A stretch of DNA of 64,000 bases from Asterella californica (GCA_036924285.1 JAYKYS010000018.1:2604001-2668000), one strand, 5' to 3'. Shown: positions 43,046 to 52,424, numbered from the stretch's first letter. Numbers and translations: made by a program. Notes: generated by a model from the letters alone, not told the origin.

Positions 43046-44335
43046 CGACGTGGGTGTAAAGTTCTATTCAATTGTACAGACAGGAAGGGAAGATGAGTTG
43101 TTTGTTGAAGGATTGTATGATGGTGATTTGCTTGACATTGGAAGGTACCTTAGTACGATGGTTAAGCAGACAGCTTGGACGGATGAGAGGTTTCGGAGAG
43201 TTCGAAGGAAGGCCTACAACTTCATGTTGCAGGATGGATTTCTTTGGAAGCGATCGAAGCAGAAAGATGGGATATCGCTGAGAGTGATTTGCGACAAAGA
43301 AAATCAGCAGAAGTTGCTCAAGGCATTTCATGAGAGTCTTTGGGCTGGACATCGAGGGATTTGGGTCACTTTTACCAAGATGAAAGAGCGGTATTGGTGG
43401 AAAAACATGTACAGAGATATTGTATCTTTTGTGGAGTCTTGTTTGACATGTCAGATGTATTCAAACATCCGACATCGTGACGGATTACACCCGACTTATC
43501 CGTTGGCAATCCACTTCAAGTGGGTGGTAGACTCGGTGATTATGCCGGTTGGATTGTGACAGATGAGATACTTGGTACTTGCTAGAGAAAATCTTTCAAA
43601 TCAAGTCGAGGGTAAGGCGCTTCGGACAAAGACAACTGAAGAGATATGTAGATTTCTCTTGGAAGAGAGAAAGATCACTGCAGATCAGGGAGAGTTAGAT
43701 GCACATGAGGCTCGTGAATTCTTTGCAAGGTGTGGGGTGAGGTTGTCACTGACAACTGCTTACAACCTCGGAGGGAATGTCAAGAGTGAACGCGGTCATC
43801 CGTCCATTGTGAAGACTTTGGTGAAGGCCTGCAATGAGAGGGTGCGCGAATGACCTCGACTCTTACCATTTGCGTTATGGACAGATCGAAGGACACATAG
43901 CTCGGTGACAGGTACATGCCAGTGGAACTCATCACAGGTTAGAAACCTATCATGCCGATTGAAGAACACGTTCTGACACGGAGTGTGTTACCTTGGGAGG
44001 ACAATTTGACTAGGGAAGAGCTTCTTGCTATTCGAATTAGGCAGTTAGAGAGAAGACCAGAGGATATCCAAACTGCTTTGGATAGGCTGCGAGAAGCACG
44101 GTTAAAGAACAAGATATGATTTGATCAACGGCATCATTTGAGACCTAGGGAAATCAAGGAAGGTGATTGGGTGTTAGTCTATGACAACAGTCTAGACAAC
44201 CAGCATAGTGCACTCCGGAAGTTTTCCAGAAGATGGTTTGGCCCGTATGTGGTGAAGAAGGTTCATGACAACGCAACTTACGCCCTGCAAGAGTTGGATG
44301 GAACGAGCTTGAAGGTACCAGTGGCAGGTAAACGT
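43046..44335 (+). pseudogene. E2 integrase, N-terminal to C-terminal domain, interrupted by E3
   Basis: Zinc-binding region FHESLWAGHRGIW ... CLTCQMYS (HHCC, 43330-43470), core with DSVIMPVGL (first Asp), ADQGELDA (second Asp) and KSERGHPSIVKTL (Glu at 43788-43790). C-terminal domain EGDWVLVYDNSLDNQHSALR, FSRRWFGPYVV, ATYALQELDGTSLKVPVAGK. Stops at 43557 (TGA for Trp) and 43851 (TGA for Trp), an 11-residue deletion before the second Asp, and frame changes at 43853-44138. E3 enters after the Val-Ala-Gly-Lys-Arg codons; the reading resumes at 54216. Confidence 0.85.
44332..44335 (+). other. Target-site duplication of E3, left
   Basis: acgt directly before the E3 LTR; the same acgt follows the other LTR at 54216-54219. 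Dropping one copy and E3 rejoins the E2 integrase frame. Confidence 0.75.
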
Positions 44336-46125
44336 TGTCGTGGTGAGAGTCTTTCTTGGGGAGGGCGGACCTCCTGACTGTGATAGATCAAAGAGAAATG
44401 ACCAGAAAGGAAAATAGGTCGCTGCAGACGATGAAATCTCAAAACACAGCCTCTTGTGCCCACCAATTGCAAAACAAACACTCAAGCACGCACTCAAGTA
44501 CACAAATATGTCTCTCCAGAGTAGAAATAGCTTTATTTCAGCCTCAACTGCTTCACTGTTAAGAAATAATCTCTCTCCTCCTCTCTTAAGTTCTTCTCAG
44601 CTGAAAATTCTAAGGAATTTGATCTTACGACAACCAAAGCCTTGTCAAAAATGATCTCCTTTCAATAAACCACCTCTGTCCGTTCAATTCTACTCCTTCC
44701 AAACCTCAAAACTGTGTAACATATGAGGTTCTTGTCTCCAAAACACTTTCCTGCCTCTCTCACGATCTCCCCTGCTCACTCCATTCAATTCTGTCAGAAA
44801 AATTGATCCCCACTCAGCCTCCAAGCTTCTCAGCGTCCCCTCTCCTCAATCCACTCAATTCTGTCAGAAAAATCGATCCTCACTCAACCTCCAAGCTTCT
44901 CAGCATCTCCTCTCCTCAATCCCTAATTCTGCTCCTTTTTCCTCCTTCTGCCTCAGTTCTCTCAGAAAACTCCCTTGAAAAGTGTCCCGATCTCCAGCCG
45001 CCGCAGGTATTAAACCTAAAAGTTAAGGCCCCAGCTTAAGCTGCCCCCTGCTGTCCTTATAAGTGCAGTCACTTATCACAAGCAGGGCCTTAGCTTAAGC
45101 TGCCCCCCTGCTGTCCTGATGCGTACAAAGCATTTTTTACAAAGTTGACCCCTTTTTAATATAAGTTTCGCAATTGTCTCTACAAACTCTATCTCTACAC
45201 TGATAAAGGTTCACATAACCTCATTCTCCATCGCAAGCCTACTCGATGATTATTTAACTATTTAGCAAAAGTTTCCTGTGCTCTTGATGCCATCTTGATG
45301 CCATCCTGAATATACTACAAGCCATCCAATGTAGGCCGAAGCCCCTACACTTATGAGGCTGCCCCACAGGGCTTACAGCCTCCCCATATGCGCACCAGGT
45401 ATCTCCCATAGTATATTCAAGATGGCATGCGGAGGCTTAGGCCAGGAAGCCCACAATTAACGGAGATATCGGTCTCCCGCCCTTAGGTATACAAGACATG
45501 GCTGAATACCCAACATAGACTCCCATCCGGGAGGCCAACATGCCAGAATAGGAACCAGAGGCCAGGAGGGATTGATCCTGAGACCACTTCCCTCCTAGGC
45601 AGGCGCCCTATCACTGGGAAGGCCTCTAGTTCCGTTCAAAAAGCTTTTACAGTTTGTACATATGCTTTACTAAGGAAATTTTCCTGTAAAGTCTTTACTA
45701 GCCTTTTCTGTGCTAACTTCTCTATACAACTCCGTTTTTAATGAATAAGGAGTCAAAACTATAGTATTCAGGAACACCTACACACCCACGCTATCAGATT
45801 CTGAGTTCGAGTCTCGAGTCAGAATCGACGAATTTCCCTCTTTCACATATTTCATAGCCTAAAACTCGTACTAACTATTGCTTAAAACACTTTCTATCAA
45901 AACTAGAAGCATGAGGTCGCTCTCCTCGTCGAGCTTTACATCCTGGTGTCTTTCGACTCCCTTAGGGGTGATACTCCAACCCAAGCTAGGGGGCAGCTTG
46001 TCAAGCATGGCCCCAGCTTAGCTCCTGCCTAGCTTGTTAAGCTGCAGGGCAGCTTCCTTTACACAACAAAGAAAAGATCTCCTTGCAACTAGTTTTCACT
46101 GTACAGACCCATGTACAACACGACA
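44336..46125 (-). repeat. E3 3' LTR
   Basis: 1,790 bp. Contains a 2-copy tandem repeat (about 44779-44913, around ctcaattctgtcagaaaaat), an inverted repeat pair near 45299-45316 and 45411-45428 (gccatcctgaatatacta and its complement with one difference), and a tRNA-derived SINE-like segment (45568-45625). Open frames inside the LTR are chance frames. Confidence 0.9.
45299..45640 (-). mobile_element. SINE-like, tRNA-derived segment embedded in E3 LTR
   Basis: On the minus strand: CCCAGTGATAGGGCGCC (A-box-like, as in CTCAGTGGTAGAGCGCC of tRNAs), TGCCTAGGAGGGAAGTGG, then GGATCAATCCC (B-box-like), over 45568-45625 with tRNA-like A-to-B spacing. The downstream body runs to a foldback pair at 45299-45428. 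The same segment is in the other LTR (about 53388-53730). No terminal duplication was identified. Confidence 0.4.
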
Positions 46126-46140
46126 TTCACCCCCTCCAAA
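46126..46140 (-). other. E3 polypurine tract
   Basis: Minus strand TTTGGAGGGGGTGAA lies immediately before the 3' LTR start. Confidence 0.75.
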
Positions 46141-46170
46141 CCTGCACATCCTCTGGTATGTGCCAATCCG

Positions 46171-46608
46171 TCATCGATCGTCGTGGCCTTCCAAATCGTC
46201 TTCGCTCTCCTCGACCGTCTCAGAAAGGTCTTCATTTGCTCCTGTCTGCTCTGAACCTAAGAACTCAGCTAGCTCCACAGCCTCCCCTCTCTTCTTGAAT
46301 AACTTCACTCGTTTCCCAGCAACTGGAAGTCTTAAAGACGTGCCATCTAGCTCTTGTAAGGAATAAGTAGCATTCTGATGTACATCAGAGACAAAGTACG
46401 GGCCAAACCACCTTCTCGAAAACTTTCGGATTGTAGAGTGTTGGTTCTCCAATGTGCTGTCGTATACCAACATCCAATCCTCAACTTGTATCAGTTTTGG
46501 CCGAAGTCTATGAGTCTTATCAAACCTCTCCTTGTTCCCAAGTCGAGCTGCCTTCAGCCGGAGCTGCGCTTCAGCGAGATCCTCCTCTCTACATTCTAGC
46601 TGTCTGGT
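46171..46608 (-). CDS. E3 integrase C-terminal domain
   Basis: Continues the integrase in the same frame after a TGA stop at 46609-46611. It shows LAEAQLRLKAARLGNKERFD, LRPKLIQVEDWMLVYDSTLE, IRKFSRRWFGPYFVSDV, ATYSLQELDGTSLRLPVAGK, RVKLFKKRGEAVELAEFLG and an acidic end (EESEDDLEGHDDR). No chromodomain. The matching region of E2 is the site where E3 itself inserted. The stop is at a CGA (Arg) position in E2, so it is a probable CpG transition. Confidence 0.85.
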   Translation of the reverse strand, partial: TRQLECREEDLAEAQLRLKAARLGNKERFDKTHRLRPKLIQVEDWMLVYDSTLENQHSTIRKFSRRWFGPYFVSDVHQNATYSLQELDGTSLRLPVAGKRVKLFKKRGEAVELAEFLGSEQTGANEDLSETVEESEDDLEGHDDR

Positions 46609-48549
46609 TCATAGTGAGAGAAGCTGCACACGGTCCATATTGTCCTCCCATGGCAAGGTAGCCCAAGTAGGAAAGTCTTCTTCTGCTGGCATCATTGGTT
46701 TTTGTCCTAACATTAACTCAACAAGCATGTACCCTGTAGTAGAACAATGTGTTGTTCTATCCGCCCATAAAGCAAAAGGGAGTAACCTGGGCCACTCTCT
46801 ATGCTTACCATCACACGCCTTCACCAAAGCTTGAACTATCGACGGATGTCCTCGCTTGCTCTTGCCAATCCCCTCTGGATTCATCGCAGTAGTAAGCTTG
46901 AGCTTCACACCATATCGAGCAAAAAACTCTTTCGCTTCCGTACCCCGTAGCTCTCCCCTATCTGTCCGTAGCCTTCCTACAGACCCATACCTACAGATAA
47001 TATCTTCAAGAACAAACTTACATATCTCCTCTGTGGTCTTCGTCCTCAAAGCTCGCCCTTCTACAAAGTTGGAGAGATCCTCACGAGCCAGAACCAAATA
47101 TCGCATGCCCCATAACCCCAGAGGCATCACCACTAAGTCGAGAATCCACTGAAAGTGAATGCAAGGCGGGTAAGTTGGCACGAGACCATCCCTATACCGC
47201 ATCTTTGAATAGAATTGGCAATGCAAGCAGGAGCTGACATAGTTCACCACATCCTGATACAGACCTTTCCACCAGTACCTCTCCTTCAACTTGGTGTAGG
47301 TAGCCCAAATCCCTCGATGTCCGGCCCACAAAGTATCATGGAACTCCTTCATTAGTTGTTGCTTAGTCTGCAGATCGTCCACTACTCGTATGAACATTCC
47401 ATCTCTCCTCTGCGGCCGTCTCCAAAGATACTCATCACGTAGAAGGTAGTTGTAAGCTTGTTTCCTTATCTCTCTGAACTCTACTTTGCTCCACCTCTCC
47501 TGCCTCTCCAACAAGCTCAGATAATACCCTATGTCACGAAGTCTACCTGTGTAAAGCTCCTCTCTAAACATCAATGGCTCCAAGTTTGTAGCCCGTCGAT
47601 TAACCTGACACTGAGCATCCTTTCTCTCTTCTTCCTCAGCTTCTGAAATCATGACATCCTCATCCACAAATCGAGCCCTTGACAACATATCTGCAACCAT
47701 ATTCTCCTTTCCTTTTATATGCTTCAGCTCTGGATTCAAGCTTCTAATATAGGCAATCCAACGTAACATTGCTATGTCTGACGTGGTACAGTTGGATATC
47801 ATGCCTAGTAGAGGTAGACAATCCGTTTCCAGGACTACATGAGCACCAATCAGAAACTCACGATCTGTCTTCATTGCTGTCACCGCTCCCCACAACTCAC
47901 GCTTCACCTGAGGATAATCTCGTTGCCTGTCTGTCAAGATCCTAGCTCCAAACCTAGAGGTAAGCCGCATACCATCCGCATCATCTTGACCTATCGTCCA
48001 ACCAATCGCCTTTGGACTAGTATCTACTGTGACAATGACAGGTCTCCCACATCCGTAGTCTACTCTTCTCAGAACAGGTGAAGACTGTAGAGCCTCCTTC
48101 AACCTATTCATAGCTTCTCGATGGACTGAGGTCCATACAAACCGCTTACTCTTCCTCAATAATGCATACAAAGGCTCAGCAACATGAGCGTAATGAGGAA
48201 TGGATAACCGATAAAATACGCAAGCACCTAGAAAACGTCGAACCTCTGTGATATTCCTACAGTCTGCCATCCTAGCTATGGCTTCAACCTTCTCCGGGTT
48301 TGGCCGCCTTCCAAAAGCTCCACACAAATGTCCAACCACTAAAATCTCAAACACACCAAACTTGGACTTAGCTCCTGACAGGGTGAGATGTACCTCCTCC
48401 AAGCGAGTCAAGATACGTTCTACATCCTTGATATGGTCTGCAACAAACCTTCTGCATCCATTTGCAAGTACTGCTTCATCCTTGTCTTCAACCGCGCAAC
48501 CTTTTATGGGAATATCGATCTTGAAATGGAATGGTAACATCAGGCACAA
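46609..48549 (-). CDS. E3 RT thumb, RNase H and integrase
   Basis: 646 codons, the longest frame in the window. Order: RT thumb (CRRFVADHIKDVERILTRLE, HLTLSGAKSKFGVFEILVVG, VRRFLGACVFYRLSIPHYAH), RNase H (TVDTSPKAIGWTIGQ with Asp, YPQVKRELWG with Glu, LETDCLPLLGMI with Asp), connector (MVADMLSRARF), integrase zinc region (FHDTLWAGHRGIW ... CLHCQFYS), core with DLVVMPLGLWG (first Asp), LRTDRGELRG (second Asp) and NPEGIGKSKRGHPSIV. The last has Lys at 46855-46857 where E2 and the family have the catalytic Glu. The start is a frameshift product, not a natural start. Ends in TGA. Confidence 0.9.
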   Translation of the reverse strand: MCLMLPFHFKIDIPIKGCAVEDKDEAVLANGCRRFVADHIKDVERILTRLEEVHLTLSGAKSKFGVFEILVVGHLCGAFGRRPNPEKVEAIARMADCRNITEVRRFLGACVFYRLSIPHYAHVAEPLYALLRKSKRFVWTSVHREAMNRLKEALQSSPVLRRVDYGCGRPVIVTVDTSPKAIGWTIGQDDADGMRLTSRFGARILTDRQRDYPQVKRELWGAVTAMKTDREFLIGAHVVLETDCLPLLGMISNCTTSDIAMLRWIAYIRSLNPELKHIKGKENMVADMLSRARFVDEDVMISEAEEEERKDAQCQVNRRATNLEPLMFREELYTGRLRDIGYYLSLLERQERWSKVEFREIRKQAYNYLLRDEYLWRRPQRRDGMFIRVVDDLQTKQQLMKEFHDTLWAGHRGIWATYTKLKERYWWKGLYQDVVNYVSSCLHCQFYSKMRYRDGLVPTYPPCIHFQWILDLVVMPLGLWGMRYLVLAREDLSNFVEGRALRTKTTEEICKFVLEDIICRYGSVGRLRTDRGELRGTEAKEFFARYGVKLKLTTAMNPEGIGKSKRGHPSIVQALVKACDGKHREWPRLLPFALWADRTTHCSTTGYMLVELMLGQKPMMPAEEDFPTWATLPWEDNMDRVQLLSL

Positions 48550-49168
48550 ACTCCCTTAGTACCTTATGCATCGCATTTTGCATATGAGCCACCGAGTTCG
48601 TTCCTCCTTGTGGAAGAGTACACATCCGCATCAATCCCAGGGGCGTACGCATAGTAGTTAAATCCCTACTCTCCACAGCCAGCTGGAACTGATCATAACC
48701 AGAATATAGATCTCCTATCGAATAGATAGCTCTCCCTGCAAATGCCTCTGCTACCTCTTCAATCATAGGACCCGTCTCAACGTTACAAATGGTTACGTTA
48801 TTCGCAGGCTGTAGGTCTTGAATAAAACGCAAAGCTCCTGACTTCTTGGGTACAGTGAACCATCTGCTAGAATACGACCCCATGGACGGCTCAAGTATCC
48901 CCATCTGTACCTTCTCCTTCAACAACTCGATGAGTTTAGGCAACAAAGCACGAGGAACTGGGATCGGTTTCAGGTCCCAAGGCACATGAGGGATTGTGAA
49001 TATAACCATAGGCGCTATAACCTTTGGGTCCACACAACCTATCTCCTCTGGTGAAAAAGAGAATGCTTTACCGTGCTTCACTATCATATGTTCAAACACT
49101 GTCTTCTCGACCTCAGTCAAGAAATCACCCCCTCCTATCTGGAGCTCCTTCAATGTCTCCTCAGTAAA
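48488..49168 (-). CDS. E3 reverse transcriptase, fingers and palm
   Basis: Shows FSPEEIGCVDPKVIAPMVIF, VPWDLKPIPVPRALLPKLIE, YSSRWFTVPKKSGALRFIQD, AIYSIGDLYSGYDQFQLAVE, TTMRTPLGLMRMCTLPQGGT and HKVLREFVPDVTIPF. Then a one-base change near 48516-48530 shifts the frame exactly where the F/Y-x-Asp-Asp active-site box belongs: one Asp remains in each frame and neither frame has the full box. RT would be inactive. Confidence 0.88.
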   Translation of the reverse strand, partial: FTEETLKELQIGGGDFLTEVEKTVFEHMIVKHGKAFSFSPEEIGCVDPKVIAPMVIFTIPHVPWDLKPIPVPRALLPKLIELLKEKVQMGILEPSMGSYSSRWFTVPKKSGALRFIQDLQPANNVTICNVETGPMIEEVAEAFAGRAIYSIGDLYSGYDQFQLAVESRDLTTMRTPLGLMRMCTLPQGGTNSVAHMQNAMHKVLREFVPDVTIPFQDRYSHKRLRG

Positions 49169-49800
49169 CTAGTGCCCTACTCGTCTATGATCACGCAATA
49201 TAGGTTCAGTCCCCACTAACTGTACTTGCTGCTGAGAGTTAGCAGGTAGTTGAGCTGCTACCGGTCTTACCTTTCTCAGTACAGATTTGTACTTCGCATT
49301 GACGTCTGCTTCATGAGAGAGTGCACACCAACAACTTGCTTCTCTCCCTTCATTATTCTGCATCGGATGAGGAAAGAACTGCAGGTATGTAGCAATCTCC
49401 TTATATATGCATCGAGAGTGGATAGGGATCACCACCACACTATTTTTCCTCTCCATCAATCTACTCACATTGTCTAACCAACCAACAGCTGACTGTACAG
49501 ACATAAACTCTTCAAACAAACCAGAAACCACTTCGTCTTCAGATAGAACTCCTACACGCCACAACCCTGATACCTGTTTCACCATCCATCTTTTTGTATT
49601 TTCCTCCATATCTTCAACTCTTGTAAATCGGCTCCACCCATCTGCCTCAAACATCAGCAATCCAGACTGCCAACTCTGTACACCACACATGTATCTAGAC
49701 CTTTGTACATGTCTCGCTTCCAACTCTGACGGGACCTCAACAGTAGGTTCTACACCCCTGTCTTCCCGCTCTACAGGAGTGGATTGCGAAAAACCTTACA
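49169..49800 (-). CDS. E3 pol N-terminal linker before RT
   Basis: Frame in the -1 register relative to gag-protease. Starts in the overlap near 49800 (ERE, then EPTVEVPSELEARHVQRSRY), then GLLMFEADGWSRFTRVEDME, VLSEDEVVSGLFEEFMSVQ, IHSRCIYKEI, LRKVRPVAAQLPANSQQQVQ. E2 has counterparts ISGVYEEDG, IHSREVYSVIE and VAGPLPKDTNQQM. A TAG at 49169-49171 separates it from RT in the same frame (E2 has Lys there). Role unknown; no enzyme motif. Confidence 0.75.
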
Positions 49801-51768
49801 TCTCTTCGTCTGAGAATCTCTAAGGGTTTGTCTGTTCCGCTCATGTCTTGAACGAACCGTCAAAAACTGTACTGAGTACCTGTCATCAGGACTCCGAACT
49901 CTAGCATAATGAGACCCATCGTTCATCACCTTTGTCTCCATCCGAACAGCGGTGATGTATGGTTGGCCCAGTATGACAGGATAGGAGACAGATGACTGTA
50001 CAAAGAAATGCTGATCAACCTCTACATCCCCAATCCTTACACGCATATTGGGACAAGCTCCGTATAACTCACCCTTTTGGTTATTCGCAGCTCGAAGTAC
50101 CCAACCATGATTTCTTTCGATTGGCCACTGCCTCTTTTCATACACCTCCTTGGAAATGATGTTGATCTCCGACCCGTGATCCACAAGTGCAGGTACTGGT
50201 TCAGAAAGTCCTCCAAGCCGAACCTGCGTCTCTGTTGTCGCTCTTGCCCAGTGCTTCTCCTTGAAATCGCTGTCTGCGCCTGACCCATCCTCTTCAAACT
50301 CTTCATCTTCATTCTCAATAACAGCAGGAACAGCAACCCATGCCTCATACTTATCATCTCCGAACTGATCAACACCAATAGCATCTACTGCTCCAACCAT
50401 CTGACTACTTACTTGTTCAGTCAATACCTGTCTCTTTCTCTTCATGATGTCTATTATCAACTCATGAAACTCCCTCTTTGCGATACCAAGCACTTCACGA
50501 AGAGTAAACTCAACTCTAGCATCCAAAATGCGTTGCTCTAGAACAGCACGCAAGTCTGTTGTTGTTTCGATGTCTGCCGCTAACTTGTAAGCTGGACCTT
50601 TCCCCTTTTCCTGTGCTGTAAACCTCTTTCCCCGTACTCTATCTGTAGCAGTAGTCTCCTGTGGCAAATCCTGCACACCTTCCATAGGATCTACTGCAGG
50701 TGGTGGAGCTGTAGAGGTAGAAGGTATATCCTCTGCAGCAGGAAATCTTCCAGCTGGTAAAGATGGTGATGGTTCCTCTGCTCTCCTCCTTGTAACCCTC
50801 CGACGGTCACTTTCCTCTGGTACTCCTGCATCTAAATCGGAAGCGTCCCGCCTTCTTTTGTCTTCGATCATGGCATCTTGTTCACCACTCGTCTCTAAAA
50901 ACGCTCGAATAGAAGTTGCATCTACTGGGTCTCTCCATCCAGTAGCTCTCCTAATGCTTTCAGCACCTCTCTTCATCATTTCAACCGGAACCTCAACAGC
51001 CTGCTCAACCATAGTTGGATTAGAGCGCACCTCAACTCTCCCAGTATATACATCAGCCTCCGCAGAACCCGCAGTCATCGCTGTAGTATTTGCACCAATA
51101 AGTGCTGGAAGAGAACTCCTCATTCCTCCTCTTCCAAAATATGTATTCAGAGGCTGCCCAGTGGCGGTTAGATACAATCTGTTGTTCTGATAGTTGACTA
51201 CGCCCTCTCGCAAGGCAACCGCCAAGTCTTGACAGTCTCCTCTGAGATGATCTGGACTATCGCACCAAATACATCTCCTGGTAAAGGTTCCTCCTACAGG
51301 TCGGGCACCTGGTGCAATAGGTCGTTGATCTCTCCTCAAGTCTGCCATCTCAACCCTCAAATCTCTCAACTGTTGAGTAAGTTCTTCTATCAAGTTATGT
51401 TGATTTCGGTTCTCAACAGGTCGCTGCTGCTGTCTAGGTCCTCTCTGTGCTGGGATAAGTACTGCAGGCGCTTGAGGAACCACTTGGGGAACCACTATAG
51501 GTGCTTGAGGAATCACAATAGGTGCTTGAGGTATTGCAGGAGGAGCTACAGGAACATGAGGAGCTACTCTCTGCTCTGGCAAGGTCTCTGGCTGCAGTAC
51601 CATCCTACCACGACGTTGTCTAGCAAGGGTGGATACTGCTTCTTCTACTCTCCTCCAATCAGATGTAACTCCCCCTTCAGCCCCTCGATCAGCCAACATG
51701 AAACAAAGCCTATCTGCTGTGAACTCATCCAGAGCCCCTAAGAACAACTCTGTCTTCCTAGCATCCAA
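49771..51768 (-). CDS. E3 gag C-terminal part, zinc knuckle and protease
   Basis: 665 codons. Gag continuation (KTELFLGALDEFTADRLCFM), a Pro/Val/Gln-rich linker with repeated PQAPIVI, zinc knuckle CIWCDSPDHLRGDC (about 51230-51275, CX2CX4HX4C), FGRGGMR, long charged spacer, KLAADIETTTDLRAVLEQRI, FTLREVLGIAKREFHELIID, then protease with LGGLSEPVPALVDHGSEINI (DHGS at 50170-50181), WVLRAANNQKGELYGA, SYPVILGQPYITAVRMETKV. Ends in TAG at 49771, where the pol frame takes over at -1. Confidence 0.88.
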   Translation of the reverse strand: MDARKTELFLGALDEFTADRLCFMLADRGAEGGVTSDWRRVEEAVSTLARQRRGRMVLQPETLPEQRVAPHVPVAPPAIPQAPIVIPQAPIVVPQVVPQAPAVLIPAQRGPRQQQRPVENRNQHNLIEELTQQLRDLRVEMADLRRDQRPIAPGARPVGGTFTRRCIWCDSPDHLRGDCQDLAVALREGVVNYQNNRLYLTATGQPLNTYFGRGGMRSSLPALIGANTTAMTAGSAEADVYTGRVEVRSNPTMVEQAVEVPVEMMKRGAESIRRATGWRDPVDATSIRAFLETSGEQDAMIEDKRRRDASDLDAGVPEESDRRRVTRRRAEEPSPSLPAGRFPAAEDIPSTSTAPPPAVDPMEGVQDLPQETTATDRVRGKRFTAQEKGKGPAYKLAADIETTTDLRAVLEQRILDARVEFTLREVLGIAKREFHELIIDIMKRKRQVLTEQVSSQMVGAVDAIGVDQFGDDKYEAWVAVPAVIENEDEEFEEDGSGADSDFKEKHWARATTETQVRLGGLSEPVPALVDHGSEINIISKEVYEKRQWPIERNHGWVLRAANNQKGELYGACPNMRVRIGDVEVDQHFFVQSSVSYPVILGQPYITAVRMETKVMNDGSHYARVRSPDDRYSVQFLTVRSRHERNRQTLRDSQTKRCKVFRNPLL

Positions 51769-52359
51769 CTACAACCTCTCTAGACCAGAAAGCTGAGAGT
51801 ACCTCTTCTCAAATTCACGGATCACTTCATTCAATCCCATGGAACGTCCAGGCTGACGCTCTATCCAATCCATGAGAGTTCTTCTGGTGACTCTTTCAGA
51901 GTCCTCTTCTAGAAATTCTTCTCTCAGTGCACGTTCAAACAGAGTCCACCCACCTAAATGTCTTCTCTGTAAATTTCTAACCTTCTCTCTCAATTCAGGG
52001 ACAACAGTCAACTCAAAGCTTAGAATTATCTCAACTTCAGGTGCCCTGACCAACTCCATTTCACCTACATACTCCCGCAGGTACCTAGTAACATCTCTCC
52101 CATCAAATCGTCCACATCGACCAACAACTGCTTGTAACGCCTTCGTGGATTTCTGCTCACCTCCTCCAACTGCAGGCTGTTGTTGAATCAAGGCAGCCAA
52201 CGCTTGAAGAACCTGAGATGTGTCTATGGCAGGCTGTGCTGCTGCTGTTGGAACCACCGTAGGTCCTCCTTGAGAACCAACTCCATCCTGACCAGGAGTC
52301 CCTTGGACAGGAGCACCTTGAGCAGCAGCCGCACCCTGTACAGCAGCACTGTGATCCAT
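51769..52359 (-). CDS. E3 gag N-terminal part (capsid)
   Basis: 196 codons from the first ATG after the primer site (52357-52359). It has an Ala/Gln/Gly-rich start (MDHSAAVQGAAAAQGAPVQG), then STKALQAVVGRCGRFDGRDV, YLREYVGEMELVRAPEVEI, FELTVVPELREKV, FLEEDSERVTRRTLMDWIER and EVIREFEKRYSQLSGLERL. The same capsid blocks occur in E2 and E1. It ends at a TAG in frame with the downstream gag part. It could be a lesion, since E2 is open there. Confidence 0.88.
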   Translation of the reverse strand: MDHSAAVQGAAAAQGAPVQGTPGQDGVGSQGGPTVVPTAAAQPAIDTSQVLQALAALIQQQPAVGGGEQKSTKALQAVVGRCGRFDGRDVTRYLREYVGEMELVRAPEVEIILSFELTVVPELREKVRNLQRRHLGGWTLFERALREEFLEEDSERVTRRTLMDWIERQPGRSMGLNEVIREFEKRYSQLSGLERL

Positions 52360-52406
52360 TTTCCACCCAATCTAGTCAATTCTCCAAATCGATCACCCCA
52401 ATTACT

Positions 52407-52422
52407 CTCAGTGGAAGCACCA
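52407..52422 (-). other. E3 primer-binding-site candidate
   Basis: Minus strand TGGTGCTTCCACTGAG, 2 bases after the 5' LTR. It differs from the E1/E2 site and from Met and Asp tRNA sites I know. Confidence 0.5.
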
Positions 52423-52424
52423 GA

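Noticed and set aside
45568..45625. A functional tRNA gene in the E3 LTR
   Set aside because: A- and B-box-like motifs are present but the arms do not form a full cloverleaf by eye; SINE-like origin fits better.
44779..46598. Several 60-110 codon frames on the plus strand in and near the E3 3' LTR
   Set aside because: They are antisense or LTR frames; the same ones occur in the other LTR with substitutions and no domain. The real coding strand is minus.
51769..51771. Programmed read-through stop in E3 gag
   Set aside because: The TAG is followed by TTG GAT, not a known read-through context, and E2 is open at the aligned codon; a simple lesion is likelier.
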